From Anastrepha obliqua (Eukaryota; Arthropoda; Insecta; Diptera; Tephritidae): DNA of 64,000 nt. The stretch is taken from positions 7,440,001 to 7,504,000 of the forward strand of contig NC_072893.1 in NCBI RefSeq assembly GCF_027943255.1. The letters run 5' to 3'. The notes beneath the pieces were generated by a model. The model was not told the DNA's origin. It was given only the letters and a program-made list of their open reading frames with translations, and searched no databases. Below, piece after piece: positions 45,201-54,963 of the stretch. The position numbers and the translations under genes were made by a program. Position 1 is the first letter of the stretch. Each line of letters starts with the position of its first letter.

Positions 45201-45932
45201 ATTCCAAAATATTATTTTCCATTTTTATAACTTGCACACACAGTTTACATTCAACCGGCTTGCTCAAAGTTTTCAACCAACTGAGCAATTGCAGCGAGCG
45301 TCGGCGAAGTTCCGTTACAAACAATAACAACAGCAGCAACATGGTCCGCTTCTATTATTGCAATCGTTTATTTTTTAACTGCTGTATCAATGGTTACTTT
45401 AACACAAGGAATAGTAGTGGCACAATTTGCTACTGTCAAAATAACCTATTGAAATTGTTAAAAGGCATTTTCAGGGAGAAATATTTTAACTGATTGGTAC
45501 TGGTATAATTAACCAAGGTTTATGGTTGATTTAGTTTTTTTTCAAATGTACAATTTTATTGTAAAATTAACCAAATAAGATCAGTTAAATCACACTAACA
45601 AAATAACATTAGAAAAAAAATACGATTTACGTAGGTTAATTTTACTGAACAAATAGTAAGTGAAGAAAGTAACAATTTTTGAATTGGTTAATTCTACCAT
45701 ATTTGTTGGTAAGAAAACAACAACAAAATGTAAGGAAAATTTTAACTTTTTCAAACAAGCTAAAATTGTTAAAATTACAGCAACAAATTATACAGAGCGC
45801 GCACTAATCGAAAAAAAATTGTTACTTTGACCAACGTTTGCAGTTAGCTGAGAATTTTTGCAACAACAATTTACATGGTAGTAAAATTAACCACGGAAAT
45901 TGTTACATTTAACCAATGTTATTTTTCTGGGT
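42258..45932. mobile_element. Unclassified 3.7 kb element with subterminal repeats
   Basis: Inserted in the maT-like gene with a 3-bp duplication GAA (42255-42257 and 45933-45935). Ends are imperfect inverted repeats: TACTCAAAAAATTTTATTGG on the left and ACCCAGAAAAATAACATTGG (reverse complement) on the right. About 570 bp on the left and 450 bp on the right are built of dispersed short motifs (TTGGTTAA, AATTGTTA, TTAACCAC) with direct repeats such as GGCTCCAACCTATAAA at 42310 and 42464 and TTACTGAAGTTGTGG at 42361 and 42626. Subterminal repeats are the usual binding sites of a transposase. The middle carries one multi-exon gene on the minus strand (43555-45222). No DDE, helicase, RT or polymerase motif was found. 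Class II is likely; the superfamily is unknown. Confidence 0.7.
43555..45222 (-). pseudogene. Multi-exon gene of unknown function in the 3.7 kb element
   Basis: Minus strand. Coherent exons joined by consensus-like splice sites. Exon 1 from 45222: MENNILESAEKNGLESLLDS then WGFSYILQ (SAM-domain-like). An exon near 44950-44872: TLERLRYLEEQDLTYLFRE, donor GTAAGT. Exon 44818-44718: MVTWHLRHKIKLGRKEFEHI. Exon 44659-44494: GSRPSGRLYDKYYNTAKRLK. Exon from 44426: AQEWLKIFTEPWNDVQENWR then KCFKKRRQE. Exon 44204-44091: IDFSYLHPHSTSIVDKWKTF. Last exon 44015-43555: LRPTIKRKANTARKIYRSTI, SFILYVVTANDVENCLNKL, QPIIIAVGYNLCDAKFYVYF and LKTFHALHLKYPSDSLGFWL. Introns are about 50-75 bp where both sites are clear. 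A stop ends exon 1 early and phase fails between the last two exons, so this copy is probably broken. It resembles uncharacterised repetitive insect proteins; function unknown. Confidence 0.6.
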
Positions 45933-46439
45933 GAAGGAGTTGTTTCGCTTGGCCCAAAGCGGTTAATTTCCGAACATTGTGTTTTCTGAAGAGATAATTT
46001 TTTAAACTGAGCAATTCGTAAACTCCTAAAATGATAAGGTTTATTTGACCGACCGTTCATACGAGAATTTGAGCCACCGATTGGCTATCAGGAGGCATCA
46101 CTCACTACAGGTAATGGTTCCGGCCGCTGTAACCGTAGATGGGCGCTCTCTAATCGTTTTCATGAAGCCTGGCGTCAAAATACATGCGAAATATTATCGG
46201 AAAAGTATTCTGGAGGTTGCTTTGAAACCGTGATCAAATTCGAACAGCTTGGGATTCATTTCAGGACTGTCTCAAAGCCATAGTCAAGGCAAAAGGTGGT
46301 TATATCGAGGACAAGTAAATTTATTCTTAATTTTGTATTATTTTCACAAATTATTTACTTTAAATTGAATAAAATTAATTTTCCAAACTAAATTTATGGA
46401 CATTTTAATTAGTTACACTTCGAGTGCCGGACCCTATAT

Positions 46440-46900
46440 AAAAGTATCACTGTCGCTGTGGCTATTACTTTTCGTTGAATGCGAGCGCACCACTTATATA
46501 GTTCGACTCCATCCTTTACTTGCCACAATTTAGCTTATTATGGCATTAAAAATATTCGCATTTTCTCATTCTCATCTCATTTGCAAAACTTAACTGAAAA
46601 TAATAGCTGAAAACCTCTACCACCACTTTCCATTTACTTGCCTGGCTATGATTAAAAACGACTTAATTAAGAATAAAAAATATGGAAGCTAATTGTCTTT
46701 TGTAGTAAACTGTCAACTTCCAAATTATAATTCACATTTTGCACATTGAATTGCATATAAGCTTACGATGGTTTTTAAAAATAAAAGGACAACTAACATC
46801 ATTTTGCTTTAAAAATTCATTTATTAAAAGAGAAAAAACAAAAAACAACAGTGAACATAAAAGAGTAAATGATTGTAAACACTGCAGTTGTTCTAGTGCA
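46440..46900. other. Unassigned AT-rich DNA
   Basis: No gene or transposon motif recognised. Short frames on both strands overlap each other and have no motif. Confidence 0.35.
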
Positions 46901-47275
46901 AACGACCGAAAATATATTGCAAATGACAAATAAAACCTATTCGGCAAAAACCATTGCAACGGTGCAAAGTGAATGCCACAATGCCACAAACGAGCAAAAT
47001 ATGCAACAATAAATGCTGCAGCAAAATGTGGCAAATAACGAAAATACGTAACTCACAATCAGTTGACTGCAGCAGCAGCGGCGGCAAAAACCATCAATAA
47101 CCAAAAAACTGCGGCGCCACACTGGCGCGCGGCAGCGCAAAGTCGCTTCCCAACCAGTCGCTTCACCGACGCATTTGGCACACACACATACAAGCACTGC
47201 CAATTGTGTTTCCGCACTCCTTCTCGAACCACCCGCTTCATCCACCTCGGCTAACCAACCAAATACGGTGAGTCA
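46900..47275 (+). promoter_or_regulatory. Possible host 5' untranslated exon with splice donor
   Basis: A GC-rich stretch for this window (CAG/GCGGC-rich, about 47065-47150) with many A-rich trinucleotides, no transposon similarity, and a good donor ACG|GTGAGT at 47267-47268. Fly genes often start with such a non-coding exon. No coding frame of convincing length follows. This is a weak guess; it could equally be intergenic DNA. Confidence 0.2.
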
Positions 47276-48693
47276 TTGGCGTCATCGTCTAGCGCTAAAC
47301 CGAAATGGCGAAAAATGCCAAATAGGACAATAAATAAACGCCATGCATTTAAGCAATTGAATGGAGTGCAACCTGATACACTCAAAATAAATAGCAGCAA
47401 TAACAACAATTGAAACAACCCAAACATCAAAAACATTGCCAATGCTATCATGAAGCTATCGAGGCTGCTATTAGACGAAACTGCGAATGCTCAACTGATA
47501 ACTAGGCTAAGATATGCACCAACAGCAGCGCACACACAGGCACACACGAAGTTTATGTGCACGATTGTATGACTGTGTATGTGTATGTGTATGTGTGCGT
47601 ATGTATGCATGAATGGGGCGAAAAAATAAGCGAAGCATAACGAATGCAGGGGGCATGCAGGGAGTGGAAAACAGCCCTCATCTTTGCCACTTTGAATGCT
47701 GCCGGGTGACCCCTAAGCGTCTGCTCGATTTTCCTTTGTTTTCCTTATCTACCATTTGACTCTTTTCTCTAAGTGCTATTTCACAGCAATTTGGACGCTG
47801 ATAAATTTTTATTATTTGCTACATAGTCGTACGCGCCATGTTGTTGTGTTGCCGCATTGGGGGGTGAGTTGTTTTTTTTTTTCTTTTCATTTTTTTCTTT
47901 TTGGCGCAGTATCACTCCGCTCTGCGTTCTTCGCAGTCAGTTAGTCGCCAATTTAATAGCATACTTTTCAGCTCTAAGTAGACAAACGTTGCGCATGGGG
48001 TAAAAATAAGTAAAAAAAAGGAAAAATCGAAAAAGTGCAAGAACACTCGCAGCGTAACAATATGGATTACAAAAACAAAAATAACAACTGCTCAATAGCT
48101 GCAAAGCTTCATTCACAAGCCAGTTGTCATTTGAGTTGAAGAAATTTTAGGTGCCAACCAGCTCGCAGTCAGCCAAGCATTGAGGCAACTCTGTATGCCA
48201 ACAATAGACGCCACAACTGCGTCACTAGCACAACGCGGCATTGCGACATTGCGACGCCGCCATCAGCTGAGTCGTCACTATGGCAGATCACTGGGCTAAT
48301 GTGGTGCGCCGGTTGCGGAAGTGTCTGCGACTTTGTTTGTGCTTCCGTTTATACGATTTTTAGATTTTCCTGCTCCTAGCTGAGCTTGGTGCGCTATTAA
48401 TATTTTAGCTGCTCGCTCCTTTTTTACCACTACTACATTTGCTCAAGCTATTGTTTTTGTATATTTAGTTTTACGTTCACACATTTCTATATAATTTTTT
48501 GCTGCTTTCTTCCTCAACAACAACACATAAATTTCAAGTTTATTGTAGTTCAGCTCTGACTTCAATTGCCAACCCACAACGCTGATGTGGACTGCCGCCA
48601 GCGAAGCCCGCAGTGAAATACCCATCATCAACCCCGCAGTAAATCGAACCATCTCCGAACTAGCGTAGAAGTCTACAATTTTCTTGTCCTGAT
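47276..48693. other. Host-like non-coding DNA
   Basis: No coding sequence recognised. A TG/TATG microsatellite lies near 47575-47606. The stretch 48140-48330 is again GC-richer than the window average and transposon-free, like the preceding candidate 5' region. Confidence 0.35.
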
Positions 48694-48697
48694 TTAA

Positions 48698-49443
48698 GGG
48701 GTAACACCACTGTACACGCGTAAAACAAACACGATTTTTAAAGAATTTTTTTGTATAGAAGGAAAGGGAAAACAATCACTCTGATTTGGGAAGTTATTAC
48801 TTATATACTAAAATACAAAACTACAAAGTTTGATCGAAAAATTTTACAAAATGGCGGTATTGGAGACATTTTTGTAATGTGGTTTCTCTTGAAGGAGCTC
48901 CGCGGCACGCAGCATAGAGGGTGCAAATTTTAATCTGGAACAAGGAAATTTATTTTTTCTTAATCTAGATAAGAATAGCTAGAGAAACACGTAGGAGATT
49001 TAGAAAATATTTATTTTTGTGGAATTAGCAAGCATTTGAAAAAAAAACTCTATTTTGGACTAAAAAAACGGCACTTAAATAATTATAACAATCGTTTAAA
49101 TTAATCTATCGAAAATCCCCTACGCTCTTCTCTTAAGAAGGTTATTATACAGACGTAGTGAAAAACCTGATTAAAAATATTTAAAATTGTTTGAGTTATG
49201 CTGCGTGCCAGTTTCAGAAAACGTGTTTTGAGAAAAACGCGTTTAAAGTTTGGAAATTTGGAGAAGTCGTTAGGTAGCAATCACCAACGCTTGGTTAAAA
49301 GCTTAAAATATTTATGAAATAAACTTCGGTAACTAATAAATAAAAATAAAACTTTTTGTTCTGTATTTTAAAAGTTTCAAAGAATTGTTTAAGCTTATAA
49401 AAAAAAAATCAATTTTTTGAAATTTCTACAGTGGTTTTACCCC
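48698..49443. mobile_element. MITE with TTAA target site
   Basis: TTAA at 48694-48697 and 49444-49447; inverted ends GGGGTAACACCACTGTA and GGGGTAAAACCACTGTA (reverse complement). 746 bp, no coding capacity. The interior includes TTTTGAGAAAAACGCGTTTAAAG at about 49228-49250, also present in the elements at 56199-56974 and 60652-61250. TTAA targets suggest mobilisation by a piggyBac- or Kolobok-type transposase. Confidence 0.75.
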
Positions 49444-49654
49444 TTAATATTAAGCAAATATAATAGTTTTTATACTTTCTTAAATAAAAATCCCATATAC
49501 TTTTCTATTTTTAGAGGCTATAAATTTTTGTATAAAAGTTTAGTTCGTTATGCAAAATTATGAAAATTTTTACCAAAATTTTATTTTATTTTTCATCAAA
49601 ATTCCTTTTAGCCAGAATCTTTAGAATACTTTTTGATATGCAATTTTACAGCCC

Positions 49655-49905
49655 ATTTATGTTGAGTCTAACAAAGTGCAAGTTGAAAATGCCTACAAAA
49701 TAGAGTTGTTTTTTGACAACTTTTTTTGCCGACAGTGCTAGACATTTTCTTCCATATAAAAAAAATTGTCGGACGTGCCTTGTATGGAGGAAAATCAGAA
49801 ACACTGTCTGCAAAGGTAAATTCTTCAAAATTAACAGTATTTTGTAGCCACATCCAACTGACAATTTCTCAGACTTGCAATTTGTCGGCTATGAACCTGC
49901 ATACC
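49655..49905. repeat. Imperfect inverted repeat, arms about 100 bp
   Basis: The left arm (about 49672-49765) with GCCTACAAAATAGAGTTG and GCCGACAGTG is mirrored on the right (about 49778-49875) by reverse complements GGCTACAAAATACTGTTA and GCAGACAGTG. Small hairpin-forming repeat, class unknown. Frames on both strands here are the arms read twice. Confidence 0.55.
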
Positions 49906-50012
49906 AAAAATGATTCCAAAGGTTCTGGTTAAAAATTTTGAAATTTTTTTGTAAATTTGAGACATTCTCTAATTTACAAAAAGTTTGAAAAAATTATGTA
50001 TATGTTGTTTTG

Positions 50013-50592
50013 GGTTGGGTACGTAATGCTGTATGATACAATATTCTGTTTACAAAATGCTGTATACAAAATTCTGTAAAAAATATTCTGTATTGCCGAA
50101 ATGCTGTATTGACGAAATTCTGTATTGACGAAATTTTGTATTGACGAAATTTTGTATTGACGAAATTTTGTATTGACAAAATTCTGTATTGACGAAATGC
50201 TGTAAGTAAATGATAAGAAATTCAACAAATTTTATAAAAAAAGTGCGCACTTTTTTTCTTCAGTTTCGATAGAATCCACAGTATTTTTGCGTAGAACTCG
50301 TTTTCGCGTGGGCGACCTTCGGCCGCGCTTCAAAAAAATAACCCTCATCAGTCCGACTCCGGCTACGCAATCCACCGTTTTTTTGCGTAGAACTCCTTTT
50401 TTCGTTGACTTTTGTCAACACAAAATTTTTTCAATACAGAATTTTGTTAATACAGAATTTCGTCAGTACAGAATTTCGTCAATACAGAATTTCGTCAATA
50501 CACAATTTTGTCACTGCAGAATTTTGTTACGTTAATTTACAGTATTTCGTACGAAAAGAATTTTGATATACAGCATTTTGTAGGGATCCCGT
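50013..50592. mobile_element. Foldback-like element made of 16-bp tandem repeats
   Basis: The left arm (about 50022-50215) is a run of about eight units ATTCTGTATTGACGAA (variants ATTTTG, ATGCTG). The right arm (about 50415-50592) holds about seven units in the opposite orientation, for example CAGAATTTCGTCAATA. The outer ends pair as TACGTAATGCTGTATGAT against TACAAAATGCTGTATATC (reverse complement). The central 180 bp holds two copies of TTTTTGCGTAGAACTC (50283 and 50381). Inverted arms of short tandem units are the architecture of foldback elements. No gene; the frames seen are translated repeats. Confidence 0.8.
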
Positions 50593-50809
50593 TGTTTTGT
50601 TAAATAATGAGTCAAACTTTTGTAAAAAATTAGTAAAATCTAAATAAACAGAAGAAAATATGGTAGGCCAAAACTGGTCAAAATGTCAAGCTCCTATTTT
50701 ACTGCCCATGAGTACTTGAATTTGTTGTTGTTGTACTTATAATTTATAATTATTTGCATAAATGACTTTCAATTAAAGAGGAATCCTGAGCAAGCTTTGT
50801 TAACATATA

Positions 50810-52400
50810 ATTTTTTATTAAAAATGTGAGCAATTTCCATTTAATATATATATTTTATTAAAAACTTTTTGTCTAAAAAAATTTATTTTGATTTTTAAAC
50901 AAAAAAAGTTCTCATAATTTTCTAAAAACAATTTTTATTTTTATTTGTTATTAAAAAAAATTTCTTACATTTTTCAAACGCCAATTTTTTTTTATATTTT
51001 TATTTTTACTAAACAAAATTTCCAAAATTTTTTTTTTTATTTTTATATATTTTTTTTAATTTACTAACAACTTTGAACAACTCTTTTTATTTTTTATTAA
51101 TCGAAAATGGAAAAAAAAATATTTAAATTTTTTATTAAGAAAATTTTCTAACAATTAAAAAAAATTTATTTTGAATTTTTATTAAAATAAAACTTTCTAA
51201 TAATTTTCTAAAAACAATTTCTTTTTTATTTTTCATTGTTAATAAAAACAATTTCTTGCAGTTTTCTGACAACAATTTTTTTAAATTTTTATATTTACTA
51301 AGCAAAATTTCTTACAATTTTTTTTTATTTTTATATTTTTTTCTTTTAAATTTTCTAACAATTTTTGAACTATTTCTTTTCATTACAAAAAAGGTGATGA
51401 TTTTTTATTAGAAAAAAAATTATATTAATTTTTTATTAAGAAAATTGTGTAACATTAAAAAAAAAATTACTTTTATTTTTATATTTTATTCAAAAAATCA
51501 CTTTTCTATATTTCTATTGTTATTTTTTATTAAAAAAATGTCTTACAATTTTCTAACAACAATTTCCTTTGTTTTTTTAAAAACATGTTTCTATGAAGTT
51601 TTTTGGCTTATTTTTACTAATATATTTATTACAAAAATTGGTTTACAATTTTTTAACAATTTTTAAACAAAATTTCTAGGAATGTTCTAATCAAATAATT
51701 GTTTTTTTATTCTTATTTGGTATTAAAAAATGCTTAAAAAGTTTTTTAACAGCAATGAATTTTTTAATAAAAAGCAATTTTCTAACAACAATTTCTGTTT
51801 TTTATAAAAAATGAGTCGAACATTTTTTTATTTTTATTTGTTATTAAAAACATTTTCTAACAATTTTATAACAATTTGTTTTTATTTTTTATAAAAAAAA
51901 TTTCTAATATATTAATTTTTTAACAATAATTTGTTTTTTATTTTTAGTTTTTATTAAATAAATTTTCCAAATATTTTTTTTTTATTTTATTTGTTGTTTT
52001 TTTAATTTTTAACAAAGTTCTAACAACTTTTTTTTTATTTTTATTTTTTATTAAAAAAGTTTTCTAATAATTTTGCTTTTTTAATTTTAGTTTTAATAAA
52101 AAATTTTCTAACAATAATTTATTTTTTTTATTTTTTTAACTGTGACTATCATTTTTACAACAATAATTTTTTTCTTATTTTTTATTAAAAATGTCTAACA
52201 ATTTTGTTTTTATTTTTATTTTTTATTAAAATAATTTCTAAAAATTATTTAACAACAATTGCTTTTTTACTTTTAGGATCAATTAAATAAATTATGCTAA
52301 CATTTTTTTGTACTTTTAATTGTTTTTTAATTCAATTTTCTAACACTTTTTTTTTATTTTTATTCTTTCTAACGAAAAACCTTTTTTTAAATACAAAATT
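50810..52400. repeat. 1.6 kb extreme A/T low-complexity repeat
   Basis: Almost entirely A and T, with a recurring degenerate pattern: TTTTCTAACAAC, AATTTTTTTTATTTTTATT, TTTTTATTAAAAAA. The pattern returns roughly every 55-75 bp in one orientation, which suggests an old tandem array rather than simple A/T drift. It ends just before the mariner at 52434. No coding content. Confidence 0.75.
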
Positions 52401-52433
52401 TATAATTTTCCAATACACTTAAAGACAAATATA

Positions 52434-53717
52434 ATGGACTATGAATAAGTTCGTGCGGTTTTTTTTCGAAATTTGAAACTTTATTGACGTAAAATGGTTA
52501 CAAATTTAATATTCAAAGTATTGTCCATCGCTTACTACTACTTTTTCCCATCTTTCTGGCAATTCACGGATTCCCTTTGTGAAAAATTCGGTCGGTTTTG
52601 CCGCAATCCACGAATCGATCCATTTTTTGACTTCATCGTAATTACGGAAGTGCTGGTCAGCCAGGCCATGTTGCATCGATCGGAAGAGATAGTAATCGGA
52701 TGGCGCAAGGTCTGGACTATACGGCGGGTGGGGTAGGACATCCCATTTGAGCGTTTCTAAGTATGTTTTGACCACTTGTGCAACATGTGGCCGAGCATTG
52801 TCATGTTGCAAAATAACTTTGTCGTGTCTATCGGCGTATTGCGGCCGTTTTTCTCGCAGTGCTCGGCTCAAACGCATCAATTGTCGTCGGTAGACATCCC
52901 CCGTAATCGTTTCATTCGGTTTCAGTAGCTCTTAATACACAACACCCAGCTGGTCCCACCAGATACACAGCATAACCTTCAGGCCATGAATATTCTGCGC
53001 CGACGTCGATGTTGAAGCATGGCCAGGGTATCCATACGTTGCCCGACGTTTTGGATTGTCGTAATGGACCCACTTTTCATCGCCAGTCACAATTCGATGC
53101 AAAAAACCCTTCCTTTTGTGCCGTTGAAGCAGTTGTTCGCATGCCATAAAACGGCGTTCAACGTCTCTTGGCTTCAATTCATACGGCAACCAATGGCCTA
53201 CCTTTCGGATCATTCCCATGGCTTTTAAACGTTTGGAAATGGTTGATTGATCAACTCCCAAAGTTTTTGCAACCTCTTCTTGCGTTTGAGCCGGATCTTG
53301 ATCGAGCAATTCCTCCAATTCGGTATCCATGAACTTTGGCGGCGCACCCTCGCGTTCTTCGTCTTCCAAGCCAAAATCACCACTTTTAAAGCGTGCAAAC
53401 CACTTCTGGCACGTTCGCTCAGCTAGAGCATGCTCACCATAAACTTCCACCAAGATACGATGACTTTCGGCTGCTTTTTTCTTCATATTAAAATAATGAA
53501 GAAGAATTCCCCGCAAAAACACATTATTTAGCACGAAACTCGACATTTTCAAGTGTGGTAAAAATATTGTTGTTTACGCTTCAAATAAAAAACTTATACT
53601 GACGTTTGTGCCTTACGACAGTAGCTCTCCAATGAATGTTTGGAAATGTGGATCGATGGAATAATAATCAAGTTACGCCATCTGTTGTAAAACCGCACGA
53701 ACTTATTCATAGTCCAT
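52434..53717 (-). mobile_element. Mos1-like (mauritiana) mariner, full length
   Basis: TA at 52432-52433 and 53718-53719; the inverted ends share at least 27 identical bases, starting ATGGACTATGAATAAGTTCG on both sides. Length is 1284 bp, as for Mos1-type elements. The transposase inside is complete except for one stop codon. Inserted at the right edge of the A/T repeat. Identical ends and an almost unbroken gene point to a recent insertion. Confidence 0.92.
52506..53546 (-). pseudogene. Mos1-like transposase with one premature stop
   Basis: Starts at 53546 with MSSFVLNNVFLRGILLHYFN (an ATG two codons upstream is less likely from family N-termini). Residues 1-110 hold the two helix-turn-helix regions; GHWLPYELKP (117-126) is the family WVPHEL-type linker. 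Catalytic residues lie at D156 (RIVTGDEKWVHYDNP), D249 (LQHDNARPHVAQ) and D284 (YSPDLAPSDYYLF), 34 residues between the last two, the same spacing as in Mos1. The frame is open for 346 codons apart from TAA at codon 205 (52932-52934), in VVY-stop-ELL, where family members have an aromatic residue. A single base change could account for it. No frameshift. Inactive as read. Confidence 0.92.
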
Positions 53718-53721
53718 TAAA

Positions 53722-54832
53722 ATAAACAAAATAACCTTTTTTTACAAAAATATTGATGATTATGAATATTTATCCAAGATACTCAAGGACAAAAAAATAG
53801 TATATTTGTGATTATTGCTCACTTATAGAGAATAAATACTGCTGTTTTAAAACTTACATTAAACATTTTCATTTTCCCTTCAACAACTGGCTGTATACTG
53901 CTAGCTGTCACTTTTTCACCAGTTTAAGAGCAGTCTCGTATGTGTAATGCTACGTACAAAACAATAACTTTTTCACTTCTCAACGCAAGTCCGTGCAAAT
54001 TTTCCCCCATACTAACATCTCTCACTCTTTTCTTCTCTCCTTCTATCCCTGGCTGACGACTGGCTTGCAGGAAGTACTTAAAAACTTTGCTGGCGCCAGA
54101 CTTTCTGGCGCGTCAGGCTGTCGAGATGCGAAACTGCTGACTTTGGCAACATCTTCCTAAAATTGATTGTTTTATTTTATTTTTATTTCTTGCATTCGAA
54201 TTTTTCAACTCAAGTTGTTGCTGTGCTTTTGGTTTTGCTTTTACGCGGTGCCAAGTTCTATGTGATACTATTTGCAATGGATGGAAGCGATTTGCAGTTT
54301 ACGATTTTTTTTATTGCAAACTAACTGTTTTCTGAAGATTGTTGTCATCATCGTAAATACAGTTGTTGTCTCGTTCCTGCTTCGGATGTGGTTGATGACA
54401 TTTGGCATTGTTATGAAAAAAAGGTTTAATGGAATATATTTAATAAGTTGTGATTTGTTGTGTAAGAAGATTTCTTTAGTTATTTTCATGGCAGATCCAA
54501 AAATGTGAAAAAAATGTTTAGTGGATTAAAAGCTGCATTTTTTCTCACTAGTTGACACAAACCTAAGGCACTAAGTGGCGCGAAGTCTTTCTCCGTATGG
54601 TTCTGCCTACTCCCGTCAGCCTGACCTAGCTTACAAATCTAAGGAATCATAATTAACGGGATTATCAAAACTATATATGGGAGTCCCTCCAATAATCCCT
54701 TAATTAGTTGTTGCCATCGAAAATGCGAAGTATGTCAATTAATCTCCGGGTGTTTAGCTGTAAACCTTGATCAAAGAGGTCCCGAAATATGCTCAGAAAA
54801 TTCAAAATGCAATTTCATTCCTCACAAGTTAT
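53722..54832. other. Unassigned DNA
   Basis: 1.1 kb without a recognised gene. A small self-complementary patch with GGCGCCAGACTTTCTGGCGC lies near 54091-54110. Otherwise ordinary non-coding fly DNA. Confidence 0.4.
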
Positions 54833-54834
54833 AT

Positions 54835-54963
54835 TATCGCCTTGCAAGTACTCCCCATGCTCGAGTTGGTACAACGCTCGATATCCAACTGGATAAGGCG
54901 TTGATACCCATGCCTTTAGCCACTTGTAAACTACTGATAGATAGGGAAACCATCAACAAGGTA
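54835..54963 (+). pseudogene. Jockey-type RNase H end, left of a mariner insertion
   Basis: Plus strand reads HARVGTTLDIQLDKALIPMP then LATCKLLIDRETINK (about 54853-54959), the segment that follows RNase H in Jockey-type polyproteins. It is cut at 54963 by the mariner and continues at 55696. Confidence 0.65.

Larger units (their letters stand above)
41734..46436 (+). mobile_element. maT-like Tc1/mariner element split by a 3.7 kb insertion
   Basis: Outer TA at 41732-41733 and 46437-46438. The inverted ends are strongly alike: CAGGGTCCGGCACTCGGAGT on the left and TAGGGTCCGGCACTCGAAGT (reverse complement) on the right. The left half (41734-42257) carries decayed transposase text: VKKRFERNPRRSANQMSKEL, QISDRSIRRILKNNLKGKPY and KIQKALDLKPKQ (42075-42230). 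The right half (45933-46436) continues with LAQSG-FPNIVFSEE (about 45948-45990), YLTDRSYENLSHRLAIRRHH and VTVDGRSLIVFMKPGVKIHA (46039-46185), then a deletion and KAIVKAKGGYI-like residues (about 46275-46310). The catalytic core is lost. The wording fits the maT (DD37D) group by memory. The halves join exactly in LEKA-KELFRLAQSG. Confidence 0.85.

Noticed and set aside
49974..50535. Repeat protein rich in QNFVNTKFRQY
   Set aside because: Simply the 16-bp foldback units translated in three frames; no start context or other coding sign.
50810..52400. Repeated A/T sequence considered as an origin of replication
   Set aside because: A/T richness alone is not evidence of an origin in a metazoan genome.
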